Part shown: positions 12,001-23,202 of the stretch, piece after piece
Position numbering within the stretch: the stretch's first letter is position 1
How the letters are laid out: each line of letters opens with the position of its first letter
Origin: Ilex aquifolium
Taxonomy: Eukaryota; Streptophyta; Magnoliopsida; Aquifoliales; Aquifoliaceae
Reading direction: 5' to 3'
DNA length: 64,000 nt
Assembly: GCA_951799425.1 (NCBI GenBank)
Contig: OX637391.1
Coordinates: forward strand, 53,295,069 to 53,359,068
The notes under the pieces: model-generated
Told to the model about the DNA's origin: nothing
Databases searched by the model: none
Seen by the model: the letters and a program-made list of their open reading frames with translations, nothing else
Translations under genes and position numbers: made by a program

Positions 12001-15000
12001 CCTAACTTTTGTAGCTTCCATGGTGGTGACGGACGAATGGAAGGAATAGCTTTGCCATGAGATGTAGGAGGCTGTGGTTTTGGCAGGGGAACCATTCTTT
12101 ACTAGCAACAGAGAGAAGAGGAGGGATTTTGTTTTTGGCTCAAAAATTTTTGAGTAAAAAGTTTAGTGTTCTCTCAATTTGGGTCAAGAAAATGGTTTCT
12201 TTTATTTTGATATGAGTTTGAGTCAAAGGTTAGAGAGAGTTTTTAAGCTTTTTTTACCCAAATTTAAATTTGAGTTTGCTTTTGGGTAAGGAGTGGAGTT
12301 GGCCTTACATGCTTATATATGTGTTGATTATGAGGCATTAAGTTAATTTTTTTTAGGTGCTTTAAAAGTGTTTTAATGCTACATTTGGTGGTAACGTGCA
12401 TGATTTTGGAATTCATACCACAAAAAAGGCAATATATAAATAAAAAAACTAAAAAGTTAAAAAGCAATGGGTAAAACATGTCTACTTGTACGTACTTATG
12501 TCTACACACCACCTAATGATGAAATGCTGGATGGCTTGGGGATCTCAGTCAAGGCGTTTGCAAGAGTCTATCTCAACACCAACTGTGGTGGTGGGGTTTT
12601 TTTTTTCCTTTTTTTAGGAAGGGGGGGTGTTGGGGGTGGACCTAATAATTGTTGGTGCAGGTGATTGGAGTTCCATAGTTAGTGGTGGAGTGTGGTTGAA
12701 CTTACATCATTGATGGAGGTGGCTGGACTTGTTTATGAAAGGAATTATTTTCCAGCGTCGGTGTCATTAACTATTCCTAATGGATGGCCACTCCAGCCCA
12801 CACCAGTGCAACAAATGCAGAATGAATGGGCTTTGAAATGGGCATTCTGTATCTTAGCCCATTCCTGCGTAATACAGGAAGCCTAAGAAATATTTAATCT
12901 GTGTGATATCGAATTTCCAATTTAATCATTTTACGGAGTTTGCGATCCATTAGGTGAGACATAATATGATGTGCACACCTTTAACAGTGTCTTATGAGTC
13001 GTGAAGGGACAATCTCTTATGCAATGAAACTCTTGGGCCCTATTTGGTGTGTGTTTCAAAAAACAGTATCCGAAAACTATTTTTGAGAAAAGTTTTAGAA
13101 AACCTATTTTTGGTGTTTTTTGTGTTGTAAAACTTGTTTAATTATATGATTCCAAAAATAATTCTACAGAATAAAAAACAATAAAACTTGTTTGGATAAT
13201 AACTACGAAAACAATGAAAACAGAAATGTAGTGTTGGTGGTGGTGATGGTGGAAGTGTGATGGTTGTCGAGGTGGTGGAAGTGTGGTGGACGTGGTGTTT
13301 TCTAAATTATGAAAAGTTTGTTTCTAAAAATACACAAAACAGCTCTAACTTGTTCTCCACATCTTCCCAGTTTGTGTTCTCATAAAAACAAAAATAAAAT
13401 ACTACTGACTAAACAACTTTTCACCTAGAAACTGTTTTCGAAAACAAAAAACAATTTTTGAGATGCAAACCAAACAGGGTCTTAATACTTTGTAAGTAGT
13501 AATGTCTAACACATTTATGGTTTTAGAGGTATCTTCTATTTTTTTCTCAATGAGACAGTGGAACTGTGTATTAGATAGTCCAATTCATACAAAATCCCAA
13601 AACTCATGCTGTAGTTGAGTTATGGATAAAGTTGAAAACGTTTGTCTTCAGCAAATTTACATGGTATTGGATGATACTTCCTGATAGTGTATTGTTTAAG
13701 TTTCTTCTAGTTTCATGTGCTCACCCCTTATTAGCTGCTTATGTTATTCATACCATAGTAATTTGAAAAGTGTTTGAAGCATCACATGAAGTTCCTTCTG
13801 GGGAAGGTTTACAGTCTGTCTCGTCAGATTGTCTACCTTCATGTCTTTAAAAATGGATTCATATATAAGTGGTGAGATGTTTCTGGGTTAACCATGGTGG
13901 CGAAATACTGTTTTTCTTCAACATTTGAGGAACTGGACTCAAGTGGCTGATGGAAATAGACCAACTACTGGAGATATTCGTGTTACTTTGTCTGCACTGG
14001 TTTGTACACGAATGCGTGAGTTATACCGAGTACTCAGTAAATTATAGACCACTTTAAATCTTTGTTTTCGAGAGGGATGATCAACTCCGCAAATATCGAT
14101 CGAAACTTGAACCCTCGTATAGGTATGGGACTGAGGTTCGGCAGGCCCCTGCTCAGGGTGGGGGACATTAACAGCCTCTACGCCAGCTTCAGGTGGCCCG
14201 AGGCTCAAGTTAAGATCCAATTCCCCGTGGCCCGCGCATTCCGCAACCTATAAGAAAGATGGGCAAAATTATTTCGATAGTAGTTCCGACCTCTACTTTG
14301 CCGGATTTGCTTATTTAATCGCGGAAATATTCAGTATCACTGAAATTAGCTTTTACATGGCTCTCTAGATGCCATGATTCTTCTACTTTATATAGTCATT
14401 TCAAGAAGGCCCAAAATTATGGGGTTTTGCCCACAAAGTCCTTCCCTTGTAAAGGTTTCTCTGCGAGTCACCTTGTTTCAGTTCTTAGATGGATGGTGTC
14501 CACATCTTTTAGAGATGGTCTGTGAACTTGAGAGTTTATGCAGTACAGAACTTGGCAGTAGTGTGATATTAGGTGGAATTTGTTCTCATTTATACAAGTT
14601 ATAGCCTGATACTGAAGTGTCATGGAGAGTTATTAGCATTGCTTAATTTGGAATGGCATGAGCTATTTAGATCAGTTTTAAGCATATGCGGTGGATGGTG
14701 TGACTAGTTGGCTTGTTTTTACAATATAGGTAAATTTGGATTTTGGAGTAACGAGGGGAGAGCTACCGGTTGTTTAATTTATCTTAATACATTCAACATG
14801 TGCATGGAATATTTGATATAGTCACCACTAGAATATCTCCACTTGAAGAACTGCTTATACAGCTAGATTCTGAAGAGATACTTGGTAAAAGGAAATCCCA
14901 AATTCTGATTTAGAATCTTAAAGGGAAATTTGAGGAATATCCTGAACTCTCTTCAAAATATTCCCTAGTTTGTTATACTACAGAGAATGCTAACTTCAGA

Positions 15001-18000
15001 AACTTGTTTGAAAATCTCAAAAAATAATAAACAAATAAATAGATAAACAATATCATACAAGAAACTCTTATGTAATTCAAAGGAGGCATATTTGTCTAAG
15101 CCATCACATGGACAGTTGAGTCATTGGTCTAAATTCGATCATACTTCTGTTACGATAAAGAAATATGGTGTCCAAGAATTTTTTAGTACCAAGGTGTATT
15201 GCATAAAGAGTTGTTGCGACGATAAATTATTTAGAAGCATCCTCATACCGGTCATTTTTCTACTTCTAATCGATATTTCCATGGAACATTATTACTATAT
15301 TTACTAATTATGCATACAAAAAAGACAGTGGTGCTTTTATTACTTACAAATATGAGGATGCAAATGTTTGTCATATTCCGGTATTTAACTTGAACTTTTC
15401 CTTTGTTGCACATGGATTGCTTTTCAACATTGTGATAACAAATTGTCATGGCCCACATGATGGTCCTATCAAATTTTGGTGTTGGAGTATAACAAGTGTA
15501 AATGATATAATGAGTATCAAATTTTGAATTGAATTTCAACTATTAGTTGCTTCCATTTTATTAGTTGTAGAGGAAGTTGTAAGCAATGTTCTTAGTTGGT
15601 TGAATAGATAAACTTTTTTCCATTTTGCCCTTTTTACATTAAGTTCTTTTTGTAGCTAAAGAAACGGAGTTATATTCAGCATGGAATGCAAAAAGAGCAG
15701 TTTTAGAACTCATCTTCCCTTTGTATGATTGCTGACTAGACATTTCAGTCAACTTTTATACAGGGTTGATACTTAAGATTTTTTTCCAAATTGAAAATAG
15801 TTGTCAGTTATTCCATTCATAATTACGGAAAAACTCTAATATTTAATGTAGTTGGTAAGCGTGAATAGTGAGTACACAACTATTAAAGTATTGAATTTAT
15901 AGCGAAGATGTGGTGGAGAATGTGAAAATTTTCCAAGACGTAGGATAGTGCAGTGGGAACGTGCTTGGGCATGCAACCATAATGTTGTAAGTTCAAATTT
16001 GAGGGCAACAACTCTGTGCATATAATGCCAAAAAATTAGTTCCATACCAGTCCACCCACACAAGACCATCAGTTAACAGGACCAAACTTGGGAATGATCT
16101 TTATGACTTGGAACTTGTACAATTCTAGAGAGAAACTTCTAGGTTCTCTTATATCAGTTGTGCTAATCTTAATGAGGCATATACATTTTGAGTGATTGCC
16201 ATCATTAGTTGAAGTAAAGTGAGAGGCAGAAGTCCTTAAGCCAAGTATTGACAAGTGCCAAAGGGATAATACTTAGATTGTATGATGATCAAAACTTTGA
16301 CGGGCAGTGGAAACTGACTTTCTATTCTCCTATAAGTATTATTGTTATTGATCACCAACTGTTGACAGTGATTAAGGGATGGTGAAAATTATAGAAAGAT
16401 CATTTTTTGCCTTTCAGCGTCATCTTGCTGTGTGCTGCTCTTGGGATGCAATTAATGCGGCTGGATTATATGGTTCAAATAACTGGAGATATTTTAGGCT
16501 AGATCCTCAATATGCTGTAAGGACCTGAATCCACAAGGGACGGTCAAGGTTGGTGGGGAATCGTATTATTCATAATGAAGAAAATGCATGCAAATGCTCT
16601 TTTGGTATGATTGGGGCATTAAGTTGCAAGATCCCAAAATATTTCTTCGAGAATAACTAATAGAGTACATGTCAATATGCCACATATGGAATTTTTTAAT
16701 GTCCTGTGGCCTATATTTAGTGAATTAATTTACTAACAAGTTGTGATATCAGGAACTTTTGAAGGTTCTCTAACAATTTTATAAGAGGGATCATGAGGGT
16801 TTTGAAATGTCTACTGTCTGACGGGTATTCATCACATCTTAAACATGATGGGTCCCCTTTAATGTCAGGTGCACAAATATCGGGAAATGCAAAATCTGCT
16901 TACCAAGTATGTGCATCTTTTTATGTGCACATGTGGGCATAAACTATTATGGGAATCTATTTTATAGGATGATTCGGACAGAGTTGCGGTCTTTTGGGGA
17001 AGTTTGCATTATCCTATCATTACTATGAGGCCAAGGCAAAGAACGAGTTCTGCCAATATAAAGACTTGCCAGTTCTCTCCTAACCCAAAGCACTTTCAGG
17101 CATCTTTCTGATCATATTATTGTGCAGATTGTTTATGACAGAAACCAAATGTCTTTCACTGTGAAAGGGCATCACTGGTAGAAATCTGTGAGACTTCTAG
17201 TAAATCTAAATCCTGTGGCATTACGTTGTACCTTTCTTGTTGCCCGGATATTTCAAATTTCTAATCAATATGCGGCTCTGGCGAGCCCCGAAAGTTTGTT
17301 TTAAGGGCATCCTGAAATATTTTATGCTGCTCTTTAGATGCATTTGGGCTTCTTTATGTGTTGATTAGTTTATCTATCTTTTTCACCGTGGTGTAGATGT
17401 TATTTTGTGAATTTGTTAATTGCTTTGCCAATGAGTATTGTGGCTTGACAAGCTTATTTTTTCTGTCCAAGGTTTTTCTTTTAATTTTTTTCAAACTGCT
17501 GTGGATCTACTATTTTATGATCCTGTAACTTTTGTAACTCAATTGAATATCCTTATGTTTTTGGCTGTCATTCCAGAACAAAAGCTTTTGGATGCCAAGA
17601 GATGTTGGGTGTCTAACTGATGGAGAGATGGGTTATGATGCTCCCTCCAGAATTGAACCAAAGCGTGCTCATCAGTGGTCTTTGGATGTTTCTGAGCAAG
17701 AACTATTTAGCAACAAGAAGCAAGCAACAGAAACCATTAACTGCAGATCCTTTCCAGGGACTTCCAATGTGAATATTTCCCTAAGGGATAGCACTTGTTG
17801 TTTCCAACCAGTTTCAGAGCAGTATGGTAACCGCCTATTTGGATATGAACCCCTTCGGACTTTCAACCTTCCTGAGAGGAACATATCATCTGTTGGGTCT
17901 GGAAATTTGCATATGGAAAGAAGGAATTTTGAGAATCAATTTGGAAATGATTGCTTGGACAGTTTATCTGCTTCTCATGCAATGGAAGATCCCTCATGTC

Positions 18001-19625
18001 TCAGTCATGGTAGTAAAAATGTTAAAGTCAATCAAGTCCGAGATTCTGATAATAGTATGTCAATATTGATGGGGCACTTTCCTGGTAGAGAACATAATAA
18101 TGCAATTTCAGTGGGCAACACATATAGTAAGAGTGACAACAGCATAGCAGTGGGACCAACTTATAGCAGTGGAGAGGGGAAAACAATTCCAATCAACCCC
18201 ATCTTCAATAAAGCCGGTGAAACCATGTTGATGTGTCATAATTATAACAAGCGTGACAACAGTATCTTACTGATGGGGCAGCCCTTTGACAAGTTGAATG
18301 GCAATTTCACATCAATGGATCCACACAGTGAAAAGGCATATGGCAAAATCATATCAACAGGTGCTGTCTACAATATGGGGCATGAGGAGTTGATATCAAT
18401 TGGCCCCACCTACAACAGTGCCAGTAAAAATTTTGTTTCAGTGGATCCCGCTTATGATAAAGGAGATGGGAATACCATCTCAATGGGTTCAACCCATGAT
18501 AAGGCGGGTACCAGTGCTGCATTAATGCGTCCCGAGCATGACAAGGAAGATTTTAGCAACTTATCAATGGGTCAGAACTTCAACAAGGATGAGGGTTTGA
18601 CCATATCTTTTGGAAGCTTTCAGGATAATCATGAGGCAAATTATGCCTCTGGCAGTATCATTAGGAACTGTGACTTTTCAATTAATCAACCCTCGGTTGA
18701 AGCTCCAAAAGAGCCACAAGGTCCAGGACAGAAAGATTTGGTGGAGTATTATTCTGGTTCAATTGTAATTGCTGATCCAGCAGTTACTCCTATCACTGAT
18801 ACCGTTACCAGGAATAAGGAGCCGAAGACACCTAAGAAGTCTCCTCCAAATAGCTTTCCATCAAATGTCAAAAGCTTGTTATCAACTGGTATACTTGATG
18901 GAGTTCCTGTGAAGTATGTTTCCTGGTCGCGGGATGTGAGTTCTAAATAACACTATATTCCTCTTGGTTGAATGAGTTCATGCTTTTATTTTCCTGAGCT
19001 TGGCTAAATTTTTATGCATGCAGAAGAACCTTCGAGGACTTATAAAAGGGACTAATTATTTGTGTGGATGCAAGGACTGCAAGTTCTCCAAAGTAAGCAA
19101 TTTCACTTTTCATTTTACGACATTATTTTCTTGAAGTGAGATTCCACCATAGAATGCTTTATCTGATTCTTATAGTGTAATGATTATTCATCTTGTTTTA
19201 TGCAGGCTCTCAATGCTTATGAGTTTGAGCGTCATACTGGTTGCAAGACGAAGCACCCAAATAATCACATTTACTTCGAGAATGGAAAGACCATTTATTC
19301 GGTAGTCCAAGAGCTGAAGAGTACTCCTCAGGAAATGTTGTTCGAAGCCATTCAAAATGTAACTGGATCTCCAATCAACCAGAAGAATTTCCAAATTTGG
19401 AAAGGTGATTCACTTTTTCTTCAAGTGTATTGGCTGCAAGTTTTTCAAGCAAACATGGAAAGTCTGTTTTATTCACCTTTTTCAATGTGATGTGATTGAA
19501 TAATAAACAATTTTCTATTCTCTCACATAAATTTCCTTTTCTCTCTCTTCTCAGCATCATTTCAAGCTGCAACCCGTGAACTTCAGCGTATCTATGGAAA
19601 GGATGAAGTGATCATGCCATCTTGA
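9031..19625 (+). CDS. Repeat-rich protein with C-terminal Tify-domain-binding-like (TDBD) region
   Basis: Exons: 9031-9051, 17577-18935, 19024-19092, 19206-19404, 19555-19625; 1719 bp, 572 aa. The last four exons join in frame at clear GT-AG borders. The first (MNSPPAK, donor AAG|GTACGT) is inferred because the big exon opens in frame at NKSFW before its first ATG. Residues about 167-362 hold a dozen imperfect 13-14-residue repeats of the pattern ISxGPxYxKxxx. The C-terminus (about 440-560: LLSTGILDGVPVKYVSWSRD, CGCKDC, FERHTGCKTKHPNNHIYFENG) resembles the plant domain annotated as Tify-domain-binding, seen in NINJA-related and some PHD-finger proteins. A nuclear regulatory role is plausible but unproven. 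The fourth exon is cut by the left edge of the duplication at 19299, yet the gene itself stays complete. Confidence 0.75.
10516..11186. mobile_element. MITE with 8-bp target duplication (hAT-like)
   Basis: Inverted ends CTAAGAAACATGGACA and the reverse complement of its right end CTATGAAGCAGGGACA are flanked by GTTTTTAG at 10508-10515 and 11187-11194. Near both ends there are many copies of GACACGGACAC/GTGTCCG-type motifs, possibly subterminal binding sites. Length 671 bp. No coding capacity; it lies in the proposed 8.5 kb first intron. Confidence 0.75.
11675..12304. mobile_element. PIF/Harbinger-like MITE
   Basis: The left end GGGCATCTCCATTG and the right end (reverse complement GGCCAACTCCACTC) form imperfect inverted repeats. 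They continue inward through CCCAAACTCAAACTC-type sequence over roughly 40 bp. The flanking trinucleotides are CTA and TTA, close to the TWA duplication of Harbinger elements. Length 630 bp, no transposase. The class call rests on end sequence only. Confidence 0.6.
13036..13481. mobile_element. Tourist-like MITE
   Basis: The ends GGCCCTATTTGGT and the complement of ACCAAACAGGGTC form a short inverted repeat flanked by TTG and TTA. The pattern GGNCCTRTTTGG with a 3-bp TWA-like duplication is usual for Tourist (PIF/Harbinger) MITEs. 446 bp, non-coding, intronic. Confidence 0.55.
14041..14260 (-). other. G+C-rich island with an open frame inside the intron
   Basis: Amid AT-rich intron sequence, 14041-14260 is markedly G+C-rich. 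On the minus strand an ATG at 14220 opens a frame starting MDLNLSLGPPEAG, which runs 93 codons. The start vaguely resembles the N-termini of some plant RING-type proteins, but no RING motif follows. It may be a captured gene fragment. I cannot assign it. Confidence 0.25.
14261..17576 (+). other. Right part of the long first intron
   Basis: About 3.3 kb of AT-rich sequence without a supported exon. It ends in a good acceptor (ttggctgtcattccag) at 17576. A SINE-like promoter-box pattern near 15950-16010 is too weak to call. Additional untranslated exons could be hidden here and would need transcript data. Confidence 0.4.
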
Positions 19626-21564
19626 TATGAGTATTCTGCTGCTTCCATATTTAAAAGGTTGGTTAATACCCAATCTGTGCATAAACTGAATCGTAGCAAA
19701 CTTATTGGAATTTTAGATGGTTAAGCATGTGAATGCTGCTTCTGATTTTACTTTGATTTTTCCTTAATACCCGAAATTATTATTCTGGGATTTGAATTTT
19801 GGAAGCAAGCATTATGCTTTGAAAGTAGGTTTCATTAACTTTACATGGATTAGATATCAATGTTTGGATGAAGCAATTAAGTCATTTTCCTTGTGATCTA
19901 TTCAGTGGTGGGTTAGGAGCTGGGGATTCAGAACATTTTGTGTTCATGGTGATTGTAGTGGCTTTAGAGTGTCATGAGATTTTTGATTGTTACTCCTGTT
20001 CTACCATAATCAAGAACAATTCCTCAGTTAGCATTGCGCTGCCTAGCTGAAATATTTTAGATGGCAATCTTGGTACAGGTGATCTCTCCACATCCGAGTT
20101 GCAAATCTTATCACAAGGATTTGTGTTTAATATTGTAACGCACAGACTTGGCCGTGAATTGGTTGGATTAGGGCAGCTTGCGCTGGGGACAAAGGCACTA
20201 ATTGGTGGCAGCAGGCAGCTACAATAGTTAAATTAGGCAATTGATTGGACAAATGCCAAGTTTGGTTTAGTTACTATCCTCTCTTCATTTTATGGGTTCT
20301 TAAGGAGAAATTCAGGTGGTGTTATCCTTTGTTGTTATCCTTTGTGATCGTTCTTTGGCTTATTCAGTATGATCCATTAAGACAAACGAATGGGACGGGA
20401 GAATTTAAGTCCCAATTTTGTTTTGGCTTACATTAAGTGCTAAATGCTGTAGGTTTGCACGACTCCAGGCCTAGCAAAATGCTTGAGGCAAATTTTCACT
20501 TCTCTCCTTTTTTTTTTCTTTTTTGATAGACAATACATGCTCATCCATTGGGCCTTCACCATGCACTTCCCTGTTTGCTAGTGGCAGAAAATAGCTCAAG
20601 CTAATCACACCCATTTCTGTGGCCCATACATAAAAACTCTCTTGATCATGTGTCCAACCTAAATATGATATGCTCTTGCTTCATACATGTTGGTTGCTCT
20701 GGAAAATGTTCCATTTTGCTTTCCTTTACTTTCTGTAACCACGGAAGCATCGTATGCTTTAACTTTCCGTCTCAAATGACAGAATTTATTTTTCAAATCT
20801 GTGGGGTCAGTTCTATGGCCCTTGAAAACAGTATCAGATTGGAAGAATTTAAGGAGAGTCTTTCCGTATAGTCTAATCATGAGCCTTGCCCTGTAAACAA
20901 AACTGATAAGGTCCTAGAAGTTTACTGAAAAATGAGGTGAGTTCCACAAGCCTTGAGTGTCTCCAGACGTATCCTTTTCTTCTCATATTCTCTGATTATA
21001 TCTGAACAAAAAAGCTTGGCATAAAATTTGGTCTGCCACATCACTTGCTGTATCATGCGCTTTGAATTTCTGATGAGCAAATGAGGTTGTCCTTTGAGGC
21101 CCCAGCATTGCATATTTAGGCAAGGCTAGTCCAATTGAGCTCACAGTCAAGTGCGAGGATTGGGCCTATAGAATTAAGTGCGTTTGTGCTGGAGGAACTC
21201 TTTCCATTGTGCAGGCTGAATGCTTGATTTTTGTCTACCTACTTTTTCGATGCCAATCTAATGAGTGTTAATTCATGACCATTCAGAACTACTGGTAAAT
21301 TCCGATCTTGCAACTTTAGGAAATAGTTTGTTGATATGCATAGCAGAAGTGTGGCCCCTTCTTCCTTGTGCAGAAGTGGATATTTTGGCTTGTAAATTTT
21401 ATTATAGATCTGATAGAGTCTCCTGGGCTATTCCTGTTCATAACTCAACCTTTATAAGTAGTTCATCCCCCCCCCCCCCCCCCCCCCCCCAACACACAAC
21501 ACAAAAAAAAAAAGTTACATAGGGAAAGGAAGCTGCAGATTTAACCCCCCCATTAAATAAATAA
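19626..21564. other. Downstream region of the repeat-rich gene, non-coding
   Basis: No supported gene. Short frames here recur in the other duplication unit (for example 20245-20436 with 34985-35176, and 20650-20871 with 35390-35611) only because the DNA is duplicated. They carry no recognisable domain. A run of 20 cytosines lies at about 21471-21490. Confidence 0.5.
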
Positions 21565-22091
21565 GGGAAAATTGCAGCTACACCCCTTATAGTTTATTCA
21601 AGTTGATTCAATTTTTTTTTTCTACGTATTAAAATTTGAGTCGATTAAAATTTATATTTTTTTTATTTATTAAAATTCGATTCAAGTTGATTAAAATTTG
21701 AGTCAATTAAAATATATATTTTTTTATGTCGGGCCGATTAAAATTGATTTGAGTCTCGAATAAAATTTTAATACGTAAAAAAAAATATTTTTTAATCGAC
21801 TCAAATTTTAATACATAAAAAATAAATTTTAACTAGCTCGAATCAAATTTTAATTGGTCCGAATTTTAATACATAAAAAAATTTAGAAAATAGAGGGGGT
21901 CTCATTGAAGATATGTCTATCTAGGGGGGTTGTGAATAAAGTTTTTTCTAAAATTATCATGGGCAATTTAGTAAAATTACATTCTAATTAACACTTTGAA
22001 TCTGATAAGGGGTGTTAGTGAAGATTCAGAAAATAAAAGGGGTGTCCTTGAAGATAAGATAAACTAGAAGGAGTGTGATTGAAATTTTTCC
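21565..22091. mobile_element. Mutator-like MITE (left-unit copy)
   Basis: Inverted ends of about 30 bp (GGGAAAATTGCAGCTACACC; right end as complement GGAAAAATTTCAATCACACT) are flanked by a 9-bp target duplication AATAAATAA (21556-21564 and 22092-22100), the Mutator hallmark. It is 527 bp here. The orthologous copy in the right unit is 942 bp (37312-38253), so the insertion predates the duplication and one copy has since changed length. Confidence 0.8.
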
Positions 22092-22869
22092 AATAAATAA
22101 TTTCACACAGTAGTCAGACCTAGAGTGATGGCAGTTGTTTATCTGCCCAAACAATTTGTCAGAGATTCAAGTTAGGCTGGTTGTCACTTCTCTCAAACCC
22201 TGCTACAAATGGGAATCTTATGCGCCATCTCCCATGGTTGCATGAGCTTTTTAGTACAGCTCATCACCAGTGGGTGGGATAAGGATTTTCTTTGTTTTTA
22301 TAGTTCAAAAGACAATACAATAGATCTGCAGGGGTTTCCTCTGGTGAAGCAGATTTTGGCTTAGTTTCATTTAGTATAGCTTGATTAAATCAGGAAGGGT
22401 AGTATTGTCATTCAACTGATTCAAGCATATCATACCACTGCAGTGAAACAATTGGATTTGATGCTTGATTTAATTATTTACTTCCAGTTAACATAATCCG
22501 ATATCAATGACATTTCCACTCTGGGAAACAAGGTGGATTTGAGGCCAGGAATGCAGTTGCATGCCCTGTCAGGAAGCACTAGATTTACTCTGCACCACTG
22601 CTGTGATGTGAAATTAATATAAAAAGCCACTCAGTATTTTGATTTTGGTGGTGAATAATAATTATTTATTACCACTATTAAGGCTTTTTAAGCAGGCAGG
22701 TAATGCTGAATAGGAACTGATTGTGTGCAAATAATAAGTATATGCAAAGCTTTATCCAGTCTATCACCCATTAATGAGGACTAAAGTGGGTATTATTTCT
22801 TTTTAGAGAAGCATACTACTAGCATCATTCTTGTTTATTTATTATTATTATTATTTTTTTGGCGGTTTT

Positions 22870-22871
<2 letters not shown>

Positions 22872-22931
<60 letters not shown>
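22872..22931 (+). repeat. Run of 60 guanines
   Basis: An uninterrupted G homopolymer of about 60 bases, followed by TGGGGG. The right duplication unit lacks this run and the roughly 240 bp around it. It may be a true expansion or a sequencing/assembly artefact. Confidence 0.8.
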
Positions 22932-22932
<1 letters not shown>

Positions 22933-23202
22933 GGGGGTAGGATAGCATCGTATCGTATGTAGGCAAAAACATCTTTCTAGTCTATTTGATATGTAGTAAT
23001 GGACATATACATCGAGAAATAACAGAGTAGAGCTCGCGCAAGATGATGCCCTATGTCTGCTATCAGGGAAAGCTTTGTGGCTCTTTATGATTCCCTACAA
23101 AGAAAAATAACAAATGGGGAAGTTATAAACCTGGATCAGGTTACATTGCCAACTTATTTCCCTTCAGAAAGACTAGTTCCTAGCTTGTTAAAGACCATTT
23201 CC

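Noticed and set aside
15930-16070. Possible SINE with tRNA-like A and B boxes
   Set aside because: GTTCAAATTTG resembles a B box, but the A box is weak and no clear 3-prime tail or target duplication was found.
20245-20871. Short frames conserved between the two duplication units (also 34985-35611)
   Set aside because: Conservation follows from recent DNA duplication; no known domain, and differences fall without respect to codon position.
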